This document shows positions 1-10,361 of a stretch of DNA of 64,000 bases, in pieces. A program made the position numbers and the translations under genes. Position 1 is the first letter of the stretch. Each line of letters begins with the position of its first letter. Below the pieces are notes generated by a model. It was not told where the DNA came from. It did not search any database and saw only the letters and a program-made list of their open reading frames with translations. Origin of the DNA: Bombyx mori (lineage: Eukaryota > Arthropoda > Insecta > Lepidoptera > Bombycidae). Where the stretch lies: the NCBI RefSeq assembly GCF_030269925.1, contig NC_085135.1, positions 9,672,753-9,736,752 of the forward strand. Reading direction: 5' to 3'.

Positions 1-168
1 AGGTAAAATACTTAAAATATTTTTAAACGACGCATATAAGTTCTTAGCTTCTAAAATCTTGTTCTCAAAATTACTACCTACTCTTCTTGAAGGACCTAAC
101 TTAGAAATAGAATCCGTACAATGTTTTAATTGTTTATAAATATCTGATAATTTTAATTCTATACTCAT
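1..168 (-). CDS. Partial ORF of unknown family, cut by left window edge
   Basis: A frame starts with ATG at 166-168 (read leftwards) and stays open for 56 codons to the edge of the window, beginning MSIELKLSDIYKQLKHC. It is rich in Lys, Leu and Ser and looks helical. The surrounding DNA is AT-rich, unlike the GC-rich LINE that starts near 241. I do not recognise a family. A gag-like N-terminus of an LTR element is possible given the neighbourhood, but that is inference; chance openness of 56 codons in AT-rich DNA is also possible. Confidence 0.35.
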   Translation of the reverse strand, partial: MSIELKLSDIYKQLKHCTDSISKLGPSRRVGSNFENKILEAKNLYASFKNILSILP

Positions 169-240
169 AGTCTAATTCAATAAGTAAGTATTAAGTGCCG
201 TAACATTACAAAATAAATAAATAAAACAACTATATAGGTA

Positions 241-2140
241 AAATTACTTCCCGAGGGACCTGGGCGGGCCCCCCGGCGCGCACTCTGCGTGGCCGGGGGC
301 TCCGTCTGTGGGGGAGTTTTGCTGGACTTCCACCGGGCGCGTCCGTAGGTGGCGGATAACGGGATCCTCTGGGAACAGTCCCACTCCCAGGGGTATCGTC
401 CGGTCTTTTTCGTTGCAAGGATTTCTAGGTGTTAGGTAGGTAGGCTAGGTGTAGGAGTAGGGTAGCCTAGTTAGGCTTTGCAACGAAAGAGATCGGATGA
501 CGCGGACCAAAACCAGCAGGGGGAGTTGCGGGCTCTCCACGCCCTTCACTCGCTGAAGGGTGTTCCTCCTGGAGACGCTCGGGCTCCCTCTCTCTTCCCC
601 CTTCTTCCCCCTTTTTGTTTTTGGGTCACGTCCGACCCGTTTCGGATGTAACCCACGGGAGATGGTGGGCCACTTTTGGCCTACCTTTCGATGGAGAAGT
701 GAGCCGGCGTTGCTTACGCATCTTCCGGCCGCTGGTCGCCATGTCCCCGGCTTCGGCTACAGGGGCACGCCCTCCAGAGGGGGGTACCGGTATACCGGCG
801 TGGCTTCGTGGTTGTTGCTCTTTTGAGCGTCGGGCGGTGGTCTGTCGTGTTGCTCGTTGCACTCGGCGGGCCGCCGGCCAACCCGTAATCCTCACCGCGT
901 GGGGGACGGGGGCCGCTGCCGCGAGGCACGGAGCCGCGAGGACGTAAACCTCTTTAAAAAATGCCCCAATCCTAAGCTCTGGTGCCCGGCGATGGGATGA
1001 ATGGCTGGAGGGAGTCCAGTCCCAAGGGTACCAACCAGACCCCAGGGGACCGACCCCTGGTTAATAAAAAAGGAAAAAATGAATAATGGCATCTGTTAAA
1101 AAGTTATTACCCCAGGAGGGTACCTCCCGCTCCGCGGGGGGACGCTACCCCACCGTTTCTGGGGGGGGGCAAACACTGCCACGAGGAAGGGGGCGACAAT
1201 ACGGGTCGTGTAAGGGACAGAGTCCCAACCGTAGTAATTGAGCGCTGCGAGAGCTTAATCTCGCTGTACTCGGCGCGGAGCTCCGCAAGGGGCGACGCGT
1301 CTAGTGGGCGGGAGACGCCAGCGCTGTTTGCCGATTGCGATCGGCAGCGGACTCGGCGGAAGCGGAAGTCGGCTCGTCGGCCGGCGTCCTCCGCTCCGTC
1401 CGATTCATCGGAAGGAGAGCCTGCCAGCGCCAAGTACATGGCGTTGGCGGAAGGGCCGGCGGCTGCTGCGGCGCCGCCCGCCACTGATTTTGACAAGCCG
1501 TCGTCTTGCGGACTGGACGCTGCCTCCTCGGCGCAGTCCAGGGCCGCCTGCCGTGAGGCGATAAAAAAGAATAGGAAGCTGGAGGAAATCGAGCGCCTAC
1601 AGCGATCCCTGACGAAGGTGGGACCCTCTGACCCTCTCCGAGCTTGTGGAATAGTCGGGAGAATAGTCGCGACCATTGCGGCTAAATCCACTGCAGGCCT
1701 CAAGGGCTCGGAATTGTCGGCCATGAAATCGGCGGCCGCCACGCTCGAAGAAAGGCTGCAGGACGTTGTGGACTGCACCACAACCGTGGAGACTGCGGGA
1801 TTGCGACAAGAAGTGGCCCTGCAGCACGCCCGCCTCGAACAACTGGCGGATGAGAATGGCCAACTTCGGGCGGAGAACGGACAGCTCCGCGTCGACATGG
1901 CCGAGCTGCGAACAATGGTTGCCGATCTCATCGAGCAGCAACGCAACTCGTCCCCTGTCCCTCCTCCGCCCGAAGCAGAAGGCCTCACTGAGGTCGAGGA
2001 GCTGAGGCGGCAGCTCCTTATACAGGAGGCAAGGAGTTCGAACGTTGAGCGCGCAAGACCGCCCCTCGCTCATGAGGTGAAAAACGGAGCTCCTACACCG
2101 GCACCCCGCAGGACTGTGGCCGCGTGATTCCGATAGAGGC
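241..2140 (+). mobile_element. 5' part of an R1-like non-LTR retrotransposon
   Basis: A GC-rich block begins abruptly at about 241 after AT-rich flank. About 845 bases without a convincing ORF (probable 5' UTR) lead to an ORF1 with a coiled-coil gag-like protein (1086-2127). No zinc knuckles, ORF2 or tail follow, because another LINE begins near 2141. The 5' end is therefore present and the 3' part is missing. Assignment to the R1 clade rests on base composition, the long GC-rich leader and the gag style, so the clade is uncertain. Confidence 0.55.
1086..2127 (+). pseudogene. ORF1 (gag-like, coiled coil) of R1-like LINE, frameshifted
   Basis: A start ATG at 1086-1088 opens a frame reading MASVKKLLPQEGTSRSAGGR that hits a stop soon after. 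The neighbouring frame is open from 1087 to TGA at 2125-2127 and carries the rest of the protein. The switch between frames fits one extra G in the G9 run at 1161-1169. The body contains a basic stretch (TRRKRKSARR) and, near 1800-1930, a leucine-rich coiled coil with repeats of ENGQLR and LEQLADENG. LINE ORF1 proteins of the R1 group normally bind element RNA and end in CCHC knuckles; these are missing here because the element is cut by the next LINE. The first in-frame ATG after the shift is at 1438. Confidence 0.6.
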
Positions 2141-3941
2141 ACCCGTCACGTGCGGACGTGCTCATCGACCACTCGATCGCCCGGTCTTTGTTCGCCCGGC
2201 TTTTGTTAGCCCGGCCATTGTTCGCGCGGCCTGTGTTCGTGATACATCTGCCGACCAAGTGTTTTTCCTGGAAGCTTTTATTTGTTTTGTTTTAGTTATT
2301 TTTGTGTTCGTGGAACATTTGCCGACAAAGTGTTTTCCTGCAAGTATTTATTTGTTTTGTTTCTTTTTGTAATTTCTGTTTTGCTGTGCTTTTTCTTTGT
2401 CCTGTAGTTATCGCGCCGCATTGCCACCTGTGTTCAATAGAACCGCTCAGGTCCGAGATGTTGGGGCCTCGCCGCAAGGCGAGTGTTTTCAAGACCCGGG
2501 GCCGCCCCACCTGGGTACTCAGCGATCATGGACGCTGTATTCGCGGAATTCCTCCGACTTCGCCACCCACAGCTCGCCTCAGAGTTTCTGGCCTTCAAGG
2601 CCAATCACACTGCGAGCCCTCTCGAGGACTCCGCCGCGCTCGCTGCTCCTGCGTCGCCTGTACCTGCGTGCAAAGCTTCTGCATTGAGCACCGCATCCTC
2701 TGTTGTGCCTGCCGCTCCCGTATCGCCTATACTGGCGAGTAAAGCTGCTGCGTCGTCCGCTGTGACCATCGTTTCAGCTGAGCGATCATCCGCGGCCTCC
2801 GTCGCCCCCTCTAAAACACCTACACTTGCTCGTAGGTCGCCTGCACCCGCCTCCTCGTGCTCCGACTCTGACTCGGACATGGAGGTCAACCTCGCCCCCG
2901 CCTCATCGACGGATGGATTCACCCTGGTACAAAAGGGTAAGAAGCGTGCTGCGGAGCCCCGAGCTCCCGCGGCCGCTAAAATTAGCAAAGCCGCGAACGC
3001 GTCCCGCCCCCGCTTTCAGACTCCCGTTGCGCCCCCAGCCCGTGCCACTCCGTCGCCGCGTCCGGTGGCACAAAATAAAACCCAGACCCCTCCCCCGGTT
3101 ATCCTTCAGGAGAAGGCAGCTTGGGATCGAGTTTGCCTGGCCCTTAAGGCCAAAAATATAAATTTCACGAATGCCCGTAACCTCGCGAACGGCATTCAAA
3201 TTAAGGTTCAAACACCCGACGACCATAGGGCCCCCTGTTCTTACCTCCGTAAGGAACGTATAAGTTTCCGTACTTATACGCTCCAGGAGGAGCGCGAACT
3301 CCGCGTTGTAATACGCGGAATCCCTAAAGAGTTAGATGTAGAGCTCGTCAAGGCCGATGTGTTAGAACAGGGCTTTCCAGTGAATTCTGTGCACCGTATG
3401 CACACCGGTCGCGGTAGGGAGCCATATAATATGGTTCTAGTCACCCTCCAGCCTACCCCCGAGGGTAAGAAAATCTTCAACACACAGACCGTCTGTAAGC
3501 TCTCCGGTATCGCCGTCGAAGCCCCCCATAAAAAAGGCACTCCTAGCCAGTGCCATAACTGTCAATTGTACGGGCACTCTTCCCGTAACTGTCACGCGCG
3601 CCCCCGATGTGTTAAGTGTTTGGGCGATCACGCCACGGCCCTCTGCGCTCGCGACCAAAAAACCGCGACGGAACCGCCTAGCTGCGTCCTGTGTCGAACA
3701 CAGGGTCACCCCGCGAATTACCGTGGTTGCCCCCGAGCCCCTAAAATAAATCGCCGAGTCGCCCGCCAAAACCGCCTCCGAGCTTCCGGCCCAGACATCA
3801 AAGCCTCGGCACCCTCTGTGTCGCAGGCTAAGCCAGCGTTCGTTCCGGCCTCGTGTCTCGGCCTGGGCGAAACCGCTACCGTACATGAACACGGCTACAA
3901 CTCCCTCCTCCGCGATTCGTCCCGCCCCCGCAACTCGTCCC
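2141..3941 (+). mobile_element. 5' part of a Jockey/CR1-like non-LTR retrotransposon
   Basis: The element starts near 2141, directly after the stop of the upstream LINE ORF1, with a T-rich 5' UTR containing an imperfect 70-bp duplication, followed by an ORF1 with three zinc knuckles. It is cut at 3941, where the LTR of a gypsy element begins. ORF2 is absent, and the DNA beyond the gypsy element (from 8718) does not resume this ORF. Confidence 0.65.
2231..2363 (+). repeat. Imperfect tandem duplication in LINE 5' UTR
   Basis: Two copies of a roughly 60-70-bp unit, starting at 2231 and 2301/2302, share CTGCCGAC/TTGCCGAC, GTGTTTTTCCTG and TATTTGTTTTGTTT. They lie just upstream of the ORF1 start. 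Repeated 5' UTR monomers are known as promoter units in some LINEs; that role here is inference. Confidence 0.6.
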
Positions 3942-3964
3942 TGTCAGGTAAAGAATGTACCTAA
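2528..3964 (+). CDS. Jockey-like LINE ORF1 protein with three zinc knuckles, C-terminally truncated
   Basis: The start is taken at ATG 2528 (MDAVFAEFLRLRHPQLASEF); the frame is open further upstream without an ATG. The N-terminal third is Ala/Ser/Pro-rich with an acidic SDSDSDME patch. A region of the PRE_C2HC type (about residues 270-340, around VLEQGFPVNSVHRM) precedes three Cys/His knuckles: CHNCQLYGHSSRNC (about 342), CVKCLGDHATALC (about 361) and CVLCRTQGHPANYRGC (about 386). This is the layout of ORF1 proteins of Jockey-superfamily elements, which bind the element RNA. The last seven or so codons and the stop come from the inserted gypsy LTR, so the native C-terminus is lost. Confidence 0.8.
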   Translation: MDAVFAEFLRLRHPQLASEFLAFKANHTASPLEDSAALAAPASPVPACKASALSTASSVVPAAPVSPILASKAAASSAVTIVSAERSSAASVAPSKTPTLARRSPAPASSCSDSDSDMEVNLAPASSTDGFTLVQKGKKRAAEPRAPAAAKISKAANASRPRFQTPVAPPARATPSPRPVAQNKTQTPPPVILQEKAAWDRVCLALKAKNINFTNARNLANGIQIKVQTPDDHRAPCSYLRKERISFRTYTLQEERELRVVIRGIPKELDVELVKADVLEQGFPVNSVHRMHTGRGREPYNMVLVTLQPTPEGKKIFNTQTVCKLSGIAVEAPHKKGTPSQCHNCQLYGHSSRNCHARPRCVKCLGDHATALCARDQKTATEPPSCVLCRTQGHPANYRGCPRAPKINRRVARQNRLRASGPDIKASAPSVSQAKPAFVPASCLGLGETATVHEHGYNSLLRDSSRPRNSSLSGKECT

Positions 3965-4077
3965 TCTATGGCAACAGAGTCAGACTACTTCCGCCAATAA
4001 AACAAGTCACACGCAGAGCTCGTCGTTTTAATATAAAATATATATATGACACAACCCGGCCATCCTATGACTTCACA
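3942..4077 (+). repeat. 5' LTR of Mag-like gypsy element
   Basis: 136 bp, TG...CA ends, same length as the copy at 8582-8717 and apparently identical by eye, suggesting recent insertion. Confidence 0.9.
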
Positions 4078-4095
4078 TGGTGTCAGAAGCAAGGA
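4078..4095 (+). promoter_or_regulatory. Primer-binding site of Mag-like element
   Basis: The sequence TGGTGTCAGAAGCAAGG begins immediately after the LTR, as expected for pairing with a tRNA 3' CCA end. Which tRNA is used cannot be decided here. Confidence 0.65.
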
Positions 4096-4139
4096 ATTTG
4101 AAAAATATTATATAAAAATACGAAAATATCCGAGAAATA

Positions 4140-6808
4140 ATGTTTAAAATGGATAAAGTCGAAGACACACAACATGGCGGACAGGGACGCGCAAGTAAGT
4201 CACAATATAAAGCTACATCAGTCACATATGGACTCCAACCCTTAGATATGAGAAGCTCAAACATGCCCTTAACTTGGAAAAACTGGTATACTCAACTTAA
4301 AATATACATGCGAGCTAATAATCTGGAAGATGAATGCGATCAACGCAAAGTCGCCATCTTGTTACATCACATTGGACAAGACGCGTTAGTGATATTTTAT
4401 TCATTTAATGTCGATATAGATACAATATCCTTTGAAGAATTAGCGTCGAAATTTAGTAATCACTTCATTCCTCAAATAAATGTGACAATGGAACGTCATA
4501 AACTATTCAATCGAAGACAAAATCTCGAAGAATCGATAGACAACTATGTAACAGATTTAAAAAATATTGGCAGACAATGTAACTTTGATTCATTGGAAGA
4601 TGACCTAGTTAGAGATATATTTAGCTGGAATCTACATGCAAAAAACCAATACATAAAAGAAAAAATTCTTATACAAAAGCCGGAGACACTTGACCAAGCT
4701 GTTCAATTAGCCAAGCAGTTGGAGACGACCAGGCAACAAGCTAAATTATTGGAAGAAACTTCATTCATCGGGCAGGTCCAGTCTAATTCCAGTTATAGAA
4801 GACAAAGGCAGTCAACTAGTTCTTCACATGCAAGAGATCTACAGTCAAGCCAGAGCAGACATACGTCTAGTTCCAGACAACAGTCAAATAACCAAGTAAA
4901 CAGAAAATGTGGTAGGTGCTTACAAGTACATAGGTATAAATGTCCAGCCTTAGGGGTAAAATGTAAAAATTGTGGCAAATATAATCATTTTGCAGTAGCA
5001 TGTAAGAATAAAAATGTCCATTTTGTAGAAACTGAAGGCCATAGTCCCAATATAGACACAAATAATAGGCTACATATGGGAACAATTTATGTCAATAATG
5101 TAAACAAAGAGTCATGGCAGATAAATTTATCAATAAATAGTCATAATGTTACTTTTCTACTAGACACAGGTGCTGATACTAACATATTGAATTTAAAAAC
5201 TTTTCATCAGTTAGGATCTCCCTTAGACAGTATATCAAAGAGTATACATAAATTATCATCATACAGTGGTGAAATAATACCCACAGTAGGTCAATGCACT
5301 TTAAAAGTATATCACAATGCACAAAGTTATAATATTACTTTTCACATTGTTGATCTGTATACACAAAATGTCCTAGGTCGAGACAGTTGTAAAGAGATGA
5401 ATCTTATTAAGAGGCTGTATAAAGTCAATTTTGTCCCAAGTCAAATATTAGGTAATTATAGTGAACTTTTTGTAGGACTAGGGTGTCTAAAAGATTTTGA
5501 GTGTGAATTAAAACTTAAGCCTGATTGCAAGCCTTCTGTGGATGCATGCAGACGCATTCCATTTCAAATAAAGAATAGATTGAAAAAAGAACTTGATGAG
5601 TTAGAAAAGGATGGTGTTATTTGTCGTGTAGAAGAGCCAACTGAATGGATAAGTTCTTTAGTCATTACTACCAAAAAAGATGGTTCATTAAGGTTATGTA
5701 TAGACCCTCGTAAACTTAATCAGGCAATTTTAAGGTCTCATTACCAATTTCCTACTATAGATGAAATAAAGTCAGATCTCACAGGTGCAAAATATTTTTC
5801 AACCTTAGATGCTAATAAAGGTTACTGGATGATGCGTCTCACAGAGACCACATCAAAGCTCTGTACATTCATTACTCCTTTTGGAAGATATAGATTTACC
5901 CGACTTCCATTTGGTATTAATGCTGCTCCAGAAATTTTTCATCGCGAAATGGTTAAACGGTTTAGTGATATAAATAATGTCAAGGTAATGATGGACGATT
6001 TTCTAATTTTTGGAAAAACTATGGAAGAACATAATGAGGCACTTCAAAAAGTATTAAATAGAGCTCGTAAATTAAATATTAAATTTAACAAAGAAAAATC
6101 TTCAATATGTTGTAAAGAAGTTAAATATTTAGAACATATCTTCAGTCAAGAAGGAGTCAAAGTTGATCCTTCAAAAGTCAAAGCAATTTGTAAAATGTCA
6201 ATTCCGACTTGTGTCAATGAGTTACAAAGATTTATGGGTATGGTCAATTATCTTAGTCCTTTCATACCTCATTTGTCTAAAGAAAACAGTCTTCTTAGAT
6301 CACTTTTGTCAAAAAATAGTGATTGGATTTGGTCTGAAAAACATGAAGCTGAATTTAATAAAATTAAGCTGCTTATAACAGACAGTCCAGTGTTGGCATA
6401 TTATAATCCCAATAAAGAAATTACATTATCAGTCGATGCATCTAAAAACGCCATGGGAGCAGTCATATTACATGATAATCAGCCAATAGCATATGCCTCA
6501 GCTTCATTAACTAAAAGTCAACAAAATTATGCACAAATAGAAAAAGAACTCCTATCTATTTTATTTGGTTGTATAAAGTTCCACCAGTATGTATATGGGA
6601 GACAAATTAAAGTTGAAACTGACCATAAGCCACTGATAAGTATGTTTAAGAAATCATTACAGGATATTCCACCTAGGCTACAGAGAATAATGTTGCGTTT
6701 ACAGCCATATGCTCTTAATGTTGTATATAAATCAGGCAAATATCTATATATTGCTGATACTTTGTCCAGAGCACCTCTTCCTGATAATACATTATTAGAT
6801 TTAGATAG
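4140..6808 (+). CDS. Gag-Pol polyprotein of Mag-like gypsy element (gag, PR, RT, RNase H), 3' interrupted
   Basis: One frame from ATG 4140 (or ATG 4149, MDKVEDTQHGG) runs through gag and pol without a frameshift. Gag has the usual gypsy capsid-type region and two knuckles (CGRCLQVHRYKC and CKNCGKYNHFAVAC). The protease has LLDTGADTN (about residue 340). RT shows YFSTLDANKGYW and the catalytic VMMDDF (about 616), a variant of YxDD. RNase H shows LSVDASKNAMGAV (about 763) and TDHKPLISM. The frame ends in ADTLSRAPLP plus residues encoded by the retroposon inserted at 6809. Integrase continues at 7135. The protein would copy the element's RNA in cytoplasmic particles; this copy cannot make full-length Pol because of the insertion. 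Confidence 0.88.
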
Positions 6809-7042
6809 ACTGGTGGTAGGACCTCTTGGGAGTCCGCACGGGTAGGTACCACCACTCCGCCTATTTCCGCCGTGAAGCAGTAATGCGTTTCGGTTCGAAG
6901 GGTGGCGGTAGCCGTTGTAACTATACTGAGACCTTAGAACTTATATCTCGAGGTGAGTGGCGCATTTACGTTGTAGATGTCTATGGGCTCCAGTAACCAC
7001 TTAACACCAGGTGGGCTGTGAGCTCGTCCATCCATCAATGCA

Positions 7043-7134
<92 letters not shown>
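6809..7134 (+). mobile_element. 5'-truncated BMC1-like LINE 3' end (or derived SINE) with 90-nt poly(A)
   Basis: About 235 bp ending in GTGAGCTCGTCCATCCATC, an AATAAA-like CAATAAA and an uninterrupted A run from 7045 to 7134. Similar units lie at 19157-19415, 23886-24075, 28437-28620 and 33961-34146 (reverse). It interrupts the gypsy pol frame between RNase H and integrase. The short sequence AGATAG occurs on both sides and may be a target duplication. The BMC1 label is from memory of the family's 3' end and needs a search. Confidence 0.7.
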
Positions 7135-7136
<2 letters not shown>

Positions 7137-8432
7137 TAGTGATATTGATTTACATATTAATCTAATTGTATCTGATTTGTCAATAAGTCAAGAAAAACTT
7201 CAGGAACTTCAAGAGTCAATAACTAAGGATCCAACATTGTCTAAAATTGTAATTTATTGTCAAAATGGATGGCCTGAACATAAAAAGTCAGTTAATCAGT
7301 CAATTAAACCTTATTTTTCTTTAAAAGACAAATTGCATGTAGTCAAAAATAATATTATATTAATGAGTGATAAGATAGTAATTCCTGAAAATATGAGAGA
7401 TTATGTTATAAAATTAGTACATGAAAGACACTTAGGTATAAACAGTTCCATACGTCTGGCAAAATCTTCAGTCTTTTGGTCACAAATGAGGTCAATATTG
7501 AAAAATATATTAACCAATGTCATACATGTCTTACTTATAGAAGAAATAATTCCAAGCAACCTATTATTCATCATGACTATAAACTTTTGCCTTGGAATAA
7601 AGTAGGAATAGATTTATTTGATTTTGATAGTAAAAAGTACTTAATTGTAGTTGATTATTTCTCAAAATATGCAGAAATAGCCATATTAAATAGTAGCTCA
7701 AATGCTATATCAGTCATAACTCAATTAAAGTCAATTTTCTCTAGACATGGCATACCTGAAACTATGATTAGTGATAATGGTCCACCTTTTAATTCCAAAG
7801 AGTTTCATTTATTTACAATTGATTGGAATATTAAGCATATAAAGTCAAGTCCATATTTCAGTCGGTCAAATGGTATGGTTGAAAGAACAATTGGTACAGT
7901 TAAGCATATATTGAATAAATGTAAAGCAGACAATACAGATCCTTACATTGCATTGCTTATGTACAGGAATACACCAAAACAAAGTGGTTATTCTCCAGCA
8001 CAATTATGTATGTCTAGATGTTTACGCACTAAAATACCAGTCACAGACACTCAATTATCACCTTCACTAGTCGATATTAAAATATTATCTAAAAATATTG
8101 AAAAGCAGAAAGAATATTCAACGTTTTATTATAATAAACACACAAAACAATTGTCAGATTTACAAGTTGGTGATAAAATATATTTCAAACACAAGCCCAA
8201 TAGTTCATGGGTTCCAGGTCGTATAAAACAAGCAGAAAACGAACCTCGTAGTTATACTATTCAGTCCCCAGAAGGAACATTCAGGAGAAATCGGGAGCAC
8301 ATACTAAAACCTGTAGTTCCAGTCTCCAAAGAAACAGTGATACCTAAAAAAGGAAAAGATATTAGTCAATTACCCAAAACAACACGTTCCGGACGTATTA
8401 TTAGACCTCCTCAACGCTTTTGTAATTATTAG
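7135..8432 (+). pseudogene. Integrase part of Mag-like Pol, frameshifted
   Basis: Resumes the Pol frame after the retroposon (DSDIDLHINL). The HHCC zinc-binding region begins with HERHLG in one frame and ends with QCHTC in the other, so a frameshift lies near 7505-7520. The second frame (open to 8432) carries the catalytic core: Asp in LIVVDYFSKYAEI, Asp in MISDNGPPF, and Glu in SNGMVERTIGTVK. The C-terminal part has QVGDKIYFKHKP. Integrase joins element cDNA to the chromosome. This copy is inactive unless the shift is a sequence error. Confidence 0.85.
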
Positions 8433-8581
8433 TCATAAGTTCATAAGATATTAATTTAAGTATTGTTTGTAAATAGTCAGTCATATTTCATAATGTCTTA
8501 GCTACTAAGAAAATTAGTCATATAAGAAAAGTATTGTACTTACCTTAAAAATAAGTTTAGTCTATAACTTAAAAGGGGAGA

Positions 8582-8717
8582 TGTCAGGTAAAGAATGTAC
8601 CTAATCTATGGCAACAGAGTCAGACTACTTCCGCCAATAAAACAAGTCACACGCAGAGCTCGTCGTTTTAATATAAAATATATATATGACACAACCCGGC
8701 CATCCTATGACTTCACA
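8582..8717 (+). repeat. 3' LTR of Mag-like gypsy element
   Basis: 136 bp matching 3942-4077, preceded by the purine-rich AAAAGGGGAGA tract (polypurine primer site). Confidence 0.9.
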
Positions 8718-9216
8718 GTGGGCAATACCCTATTATACATATTAATTATATACGCTGATGCGAAAATTATTTCTTTACTGAATTATTTAAGAATGATAGG
8801 CATAATATAATATTTTAATACACTTTCTTTATAATCTACATCTTTGTTTATAATTTTTAATCTATTATTTAAAAATAAGTTATCTTTAATATTTTTAATT
8901 TTGTGATTTATGGGGTCACAGTCATTATTATAAAAATAGAAATTTTGAGGAAATACAAATGTTTAATACAAATTATTTTGATAATCGAAATAAATGCATA
9001 TCAATCCAAATTCATATTTGAACGATGAAAATTGTATAGTATGTAAACAGAAATATATTTTATAATTATAATGATTATTTATTCCATGCAGTGTCGGTTA
9101 GAGAAGCTGTGCAAACTAGAATAAATTCTAATAAAGAATAAGAATAAACTTTGAAGAGAAGAAGAAAAGAGCTTTCTTCGAAGCTCAATTCTACAAGGTA
9201 TGTATTCAATCAGATA
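8718..9216. other. AT-rich flank, no gene seen
   Basis: About 500 bases of AT-rich DNA between the gypsy 3' LTR and the pogo TIR. ORFs here are short and unconvincing. The last two bases (TA, 9215-9216) are the pogo target dinucleotide. Confidence 0.6.
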
Positions 9217-9232
9217 AGGTGCGTTGGGGTAA
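9217..9232 (+). repeat. Left terminal inverted repeat of pogo-like element
   Basis: Sixteen bases exactly inverted at the right end. Similarity continues imperfectly inward (TACCGG against GTTCGG). Confidence 0.85.
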
Positions 9233-9590
9233 TACCGGATGGATTTTCGAATAGTTACAAGGATGTTGCAAAATCTTAATTTTCTAAATTCTAGTATACA
9301 CCACATTAATGAAAAATGGTGCAAATTGATAATGATTAAATGTAGTATCATTTAAATTTATTTATTTACATAAACATTCAACATTTTTGGCCCTGTAAGC
9401 CTGTAAAATCAGGACACATTTTTTTGAGTATAATGACATTTTGGCCATGAAGGGGTAAGTTCGGAGAACAATTTAAAACTACTTCTATTGATAGGAGGAC
9501 AAGGTGCAAAACAAGAATATATCCGATCTTTCCTGTTCCTTGACATGAGAGCAAAAAAATCTATCTAATGCTACAAACATAAATGTTCCA

Positions 9591-10175
9591 TTTTTTTTTT
9601 TTTTTTTTTTTCGGGTAGAGGGCCGAACCTCCTACGAGGTCCCCGCGCAAAAGGGGCGCGCGGGGTATGTGAGACTCAACGATCTGCATGGTGCTGTGAG
9701 CAGACCGCGGGCCCAAGGATTTTAGGACCCACCCACTAAACGACTCCCCTGCACTCTTACACCCGACGTCCGATCCCCTCCGAGGTCAGAACCCGGATGA
9801 GGTAAGGGGGGCTACCGCGGTCAACACTACAACCAGACGGCGCGGCTCACCCCAAGGACGCCCAGCCGACGGAGCCTTCGAGGCGAATCGAAGGCTCTGA
9901 AACGTCGGCCGTCTCGGTACGGCAGCCCGTTGGGCCGCCCAGACGGTGCCGCTGGTGTCCCGGAATACCCCGCTAGACCAGAACCAGCCTGCCGGGTCGG
10001 GACGCGATACACCGTCGACCGGTCGCTCTATTCACTCCACGGCAGCGCGCTAGAGTGCTGGTAGCGCGCCGCGCGGCCTCACCCTCTCAGGTCGCCCCTT
10101 GACCTTCACCGGGGGGAGGCCGCCACCTACAGGGGCCGGGACGTGCGGGCGTATTCCCGCACGTCCCGGCCCCTG
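9591..10175 (-). mobile_element. R1-like LINE 3' UTR fragment, 5'-truncated, with foldback end
   Basis: A T21 run (9591-9611) is the poly(A) tail on the minus strand. The following sequence is nearly identical to 52844-53385 and similar to 56588-57190, both 3' ends of R1-like LINEs with ORF2. Only 3' UTR is present. The truncated 5' end is not a clean break but folds back on itself (10130-10175). Confidence 0.8.
10130..10175. repeat. Perfect 20-bp inverted repeat with 6-base loop
   Basis: Arms 10130-10149 and 10156-10175 are perfectly complementary; the loop is CGTATT. In the sister copy at 53361-53400 only the inner CGGG...CCCG is complementary, so the right arm here is not native LINE sequence but a copy of the left arm. 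Confidence 0.9.
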
Positions 10176-10361
10176 CATGTTTACTTTCAAATAATTTTCT
10201 TTGCTTGCTCGAGTTTTTTTTCCTACTTGTTTGCCTTCTTGAGAAGACACGTCAGTGCTGTTCTTATTAGTCAAAATCGATACATTCGTTATGGTTTCTT
10301 CTATTTTTTAATTTTGATTTTGAATTCCAGATGGTCCTGGTATAGGATCAATTGTATAATT

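Larger units (their letters stand above)
3942..8717 (+). mobile_element. Ty3/gypsy (Mag-like) LTR retrotransposon, near full length
   Basis: Two 136-bp direct LTRs (TGTCAGG...TTCACA) bound a gag-pol region. Gag, protease, RT, RNase H and integrase are present in order; the coding frame is broken by a short retroposon at 6809-7134 and a frameshift near 7515. The primer site begins TGG directly after the 5' LTR. There is no target-site duplication: the five flanking bases are GTCCC on the left and GTGGG on the right, and the left flank is a LINE ORF while the right flank is AT-rich DNA. Confidence 0.9.

Noticed and set aside
1107..1988. 293-codon minus-strand ORF
   Set aside because: It is the antisense shadow of the GC-rich LINE ORF1 on the plus strand, with low-complexity Ser/Arg composition.
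7018..7140. ORF with a long poly-lysine stretch
   Set aside because: The lysines are the 90-nt poly(A) tail of the inserted retroposon read in frame with the integrase remnant, not a real protein.
9079..9351. 90-codon minus-strand ORF across the pogo left end
   Set aside because: It spans the TIR boundary and AT-rich flank and has no recognisable domain.
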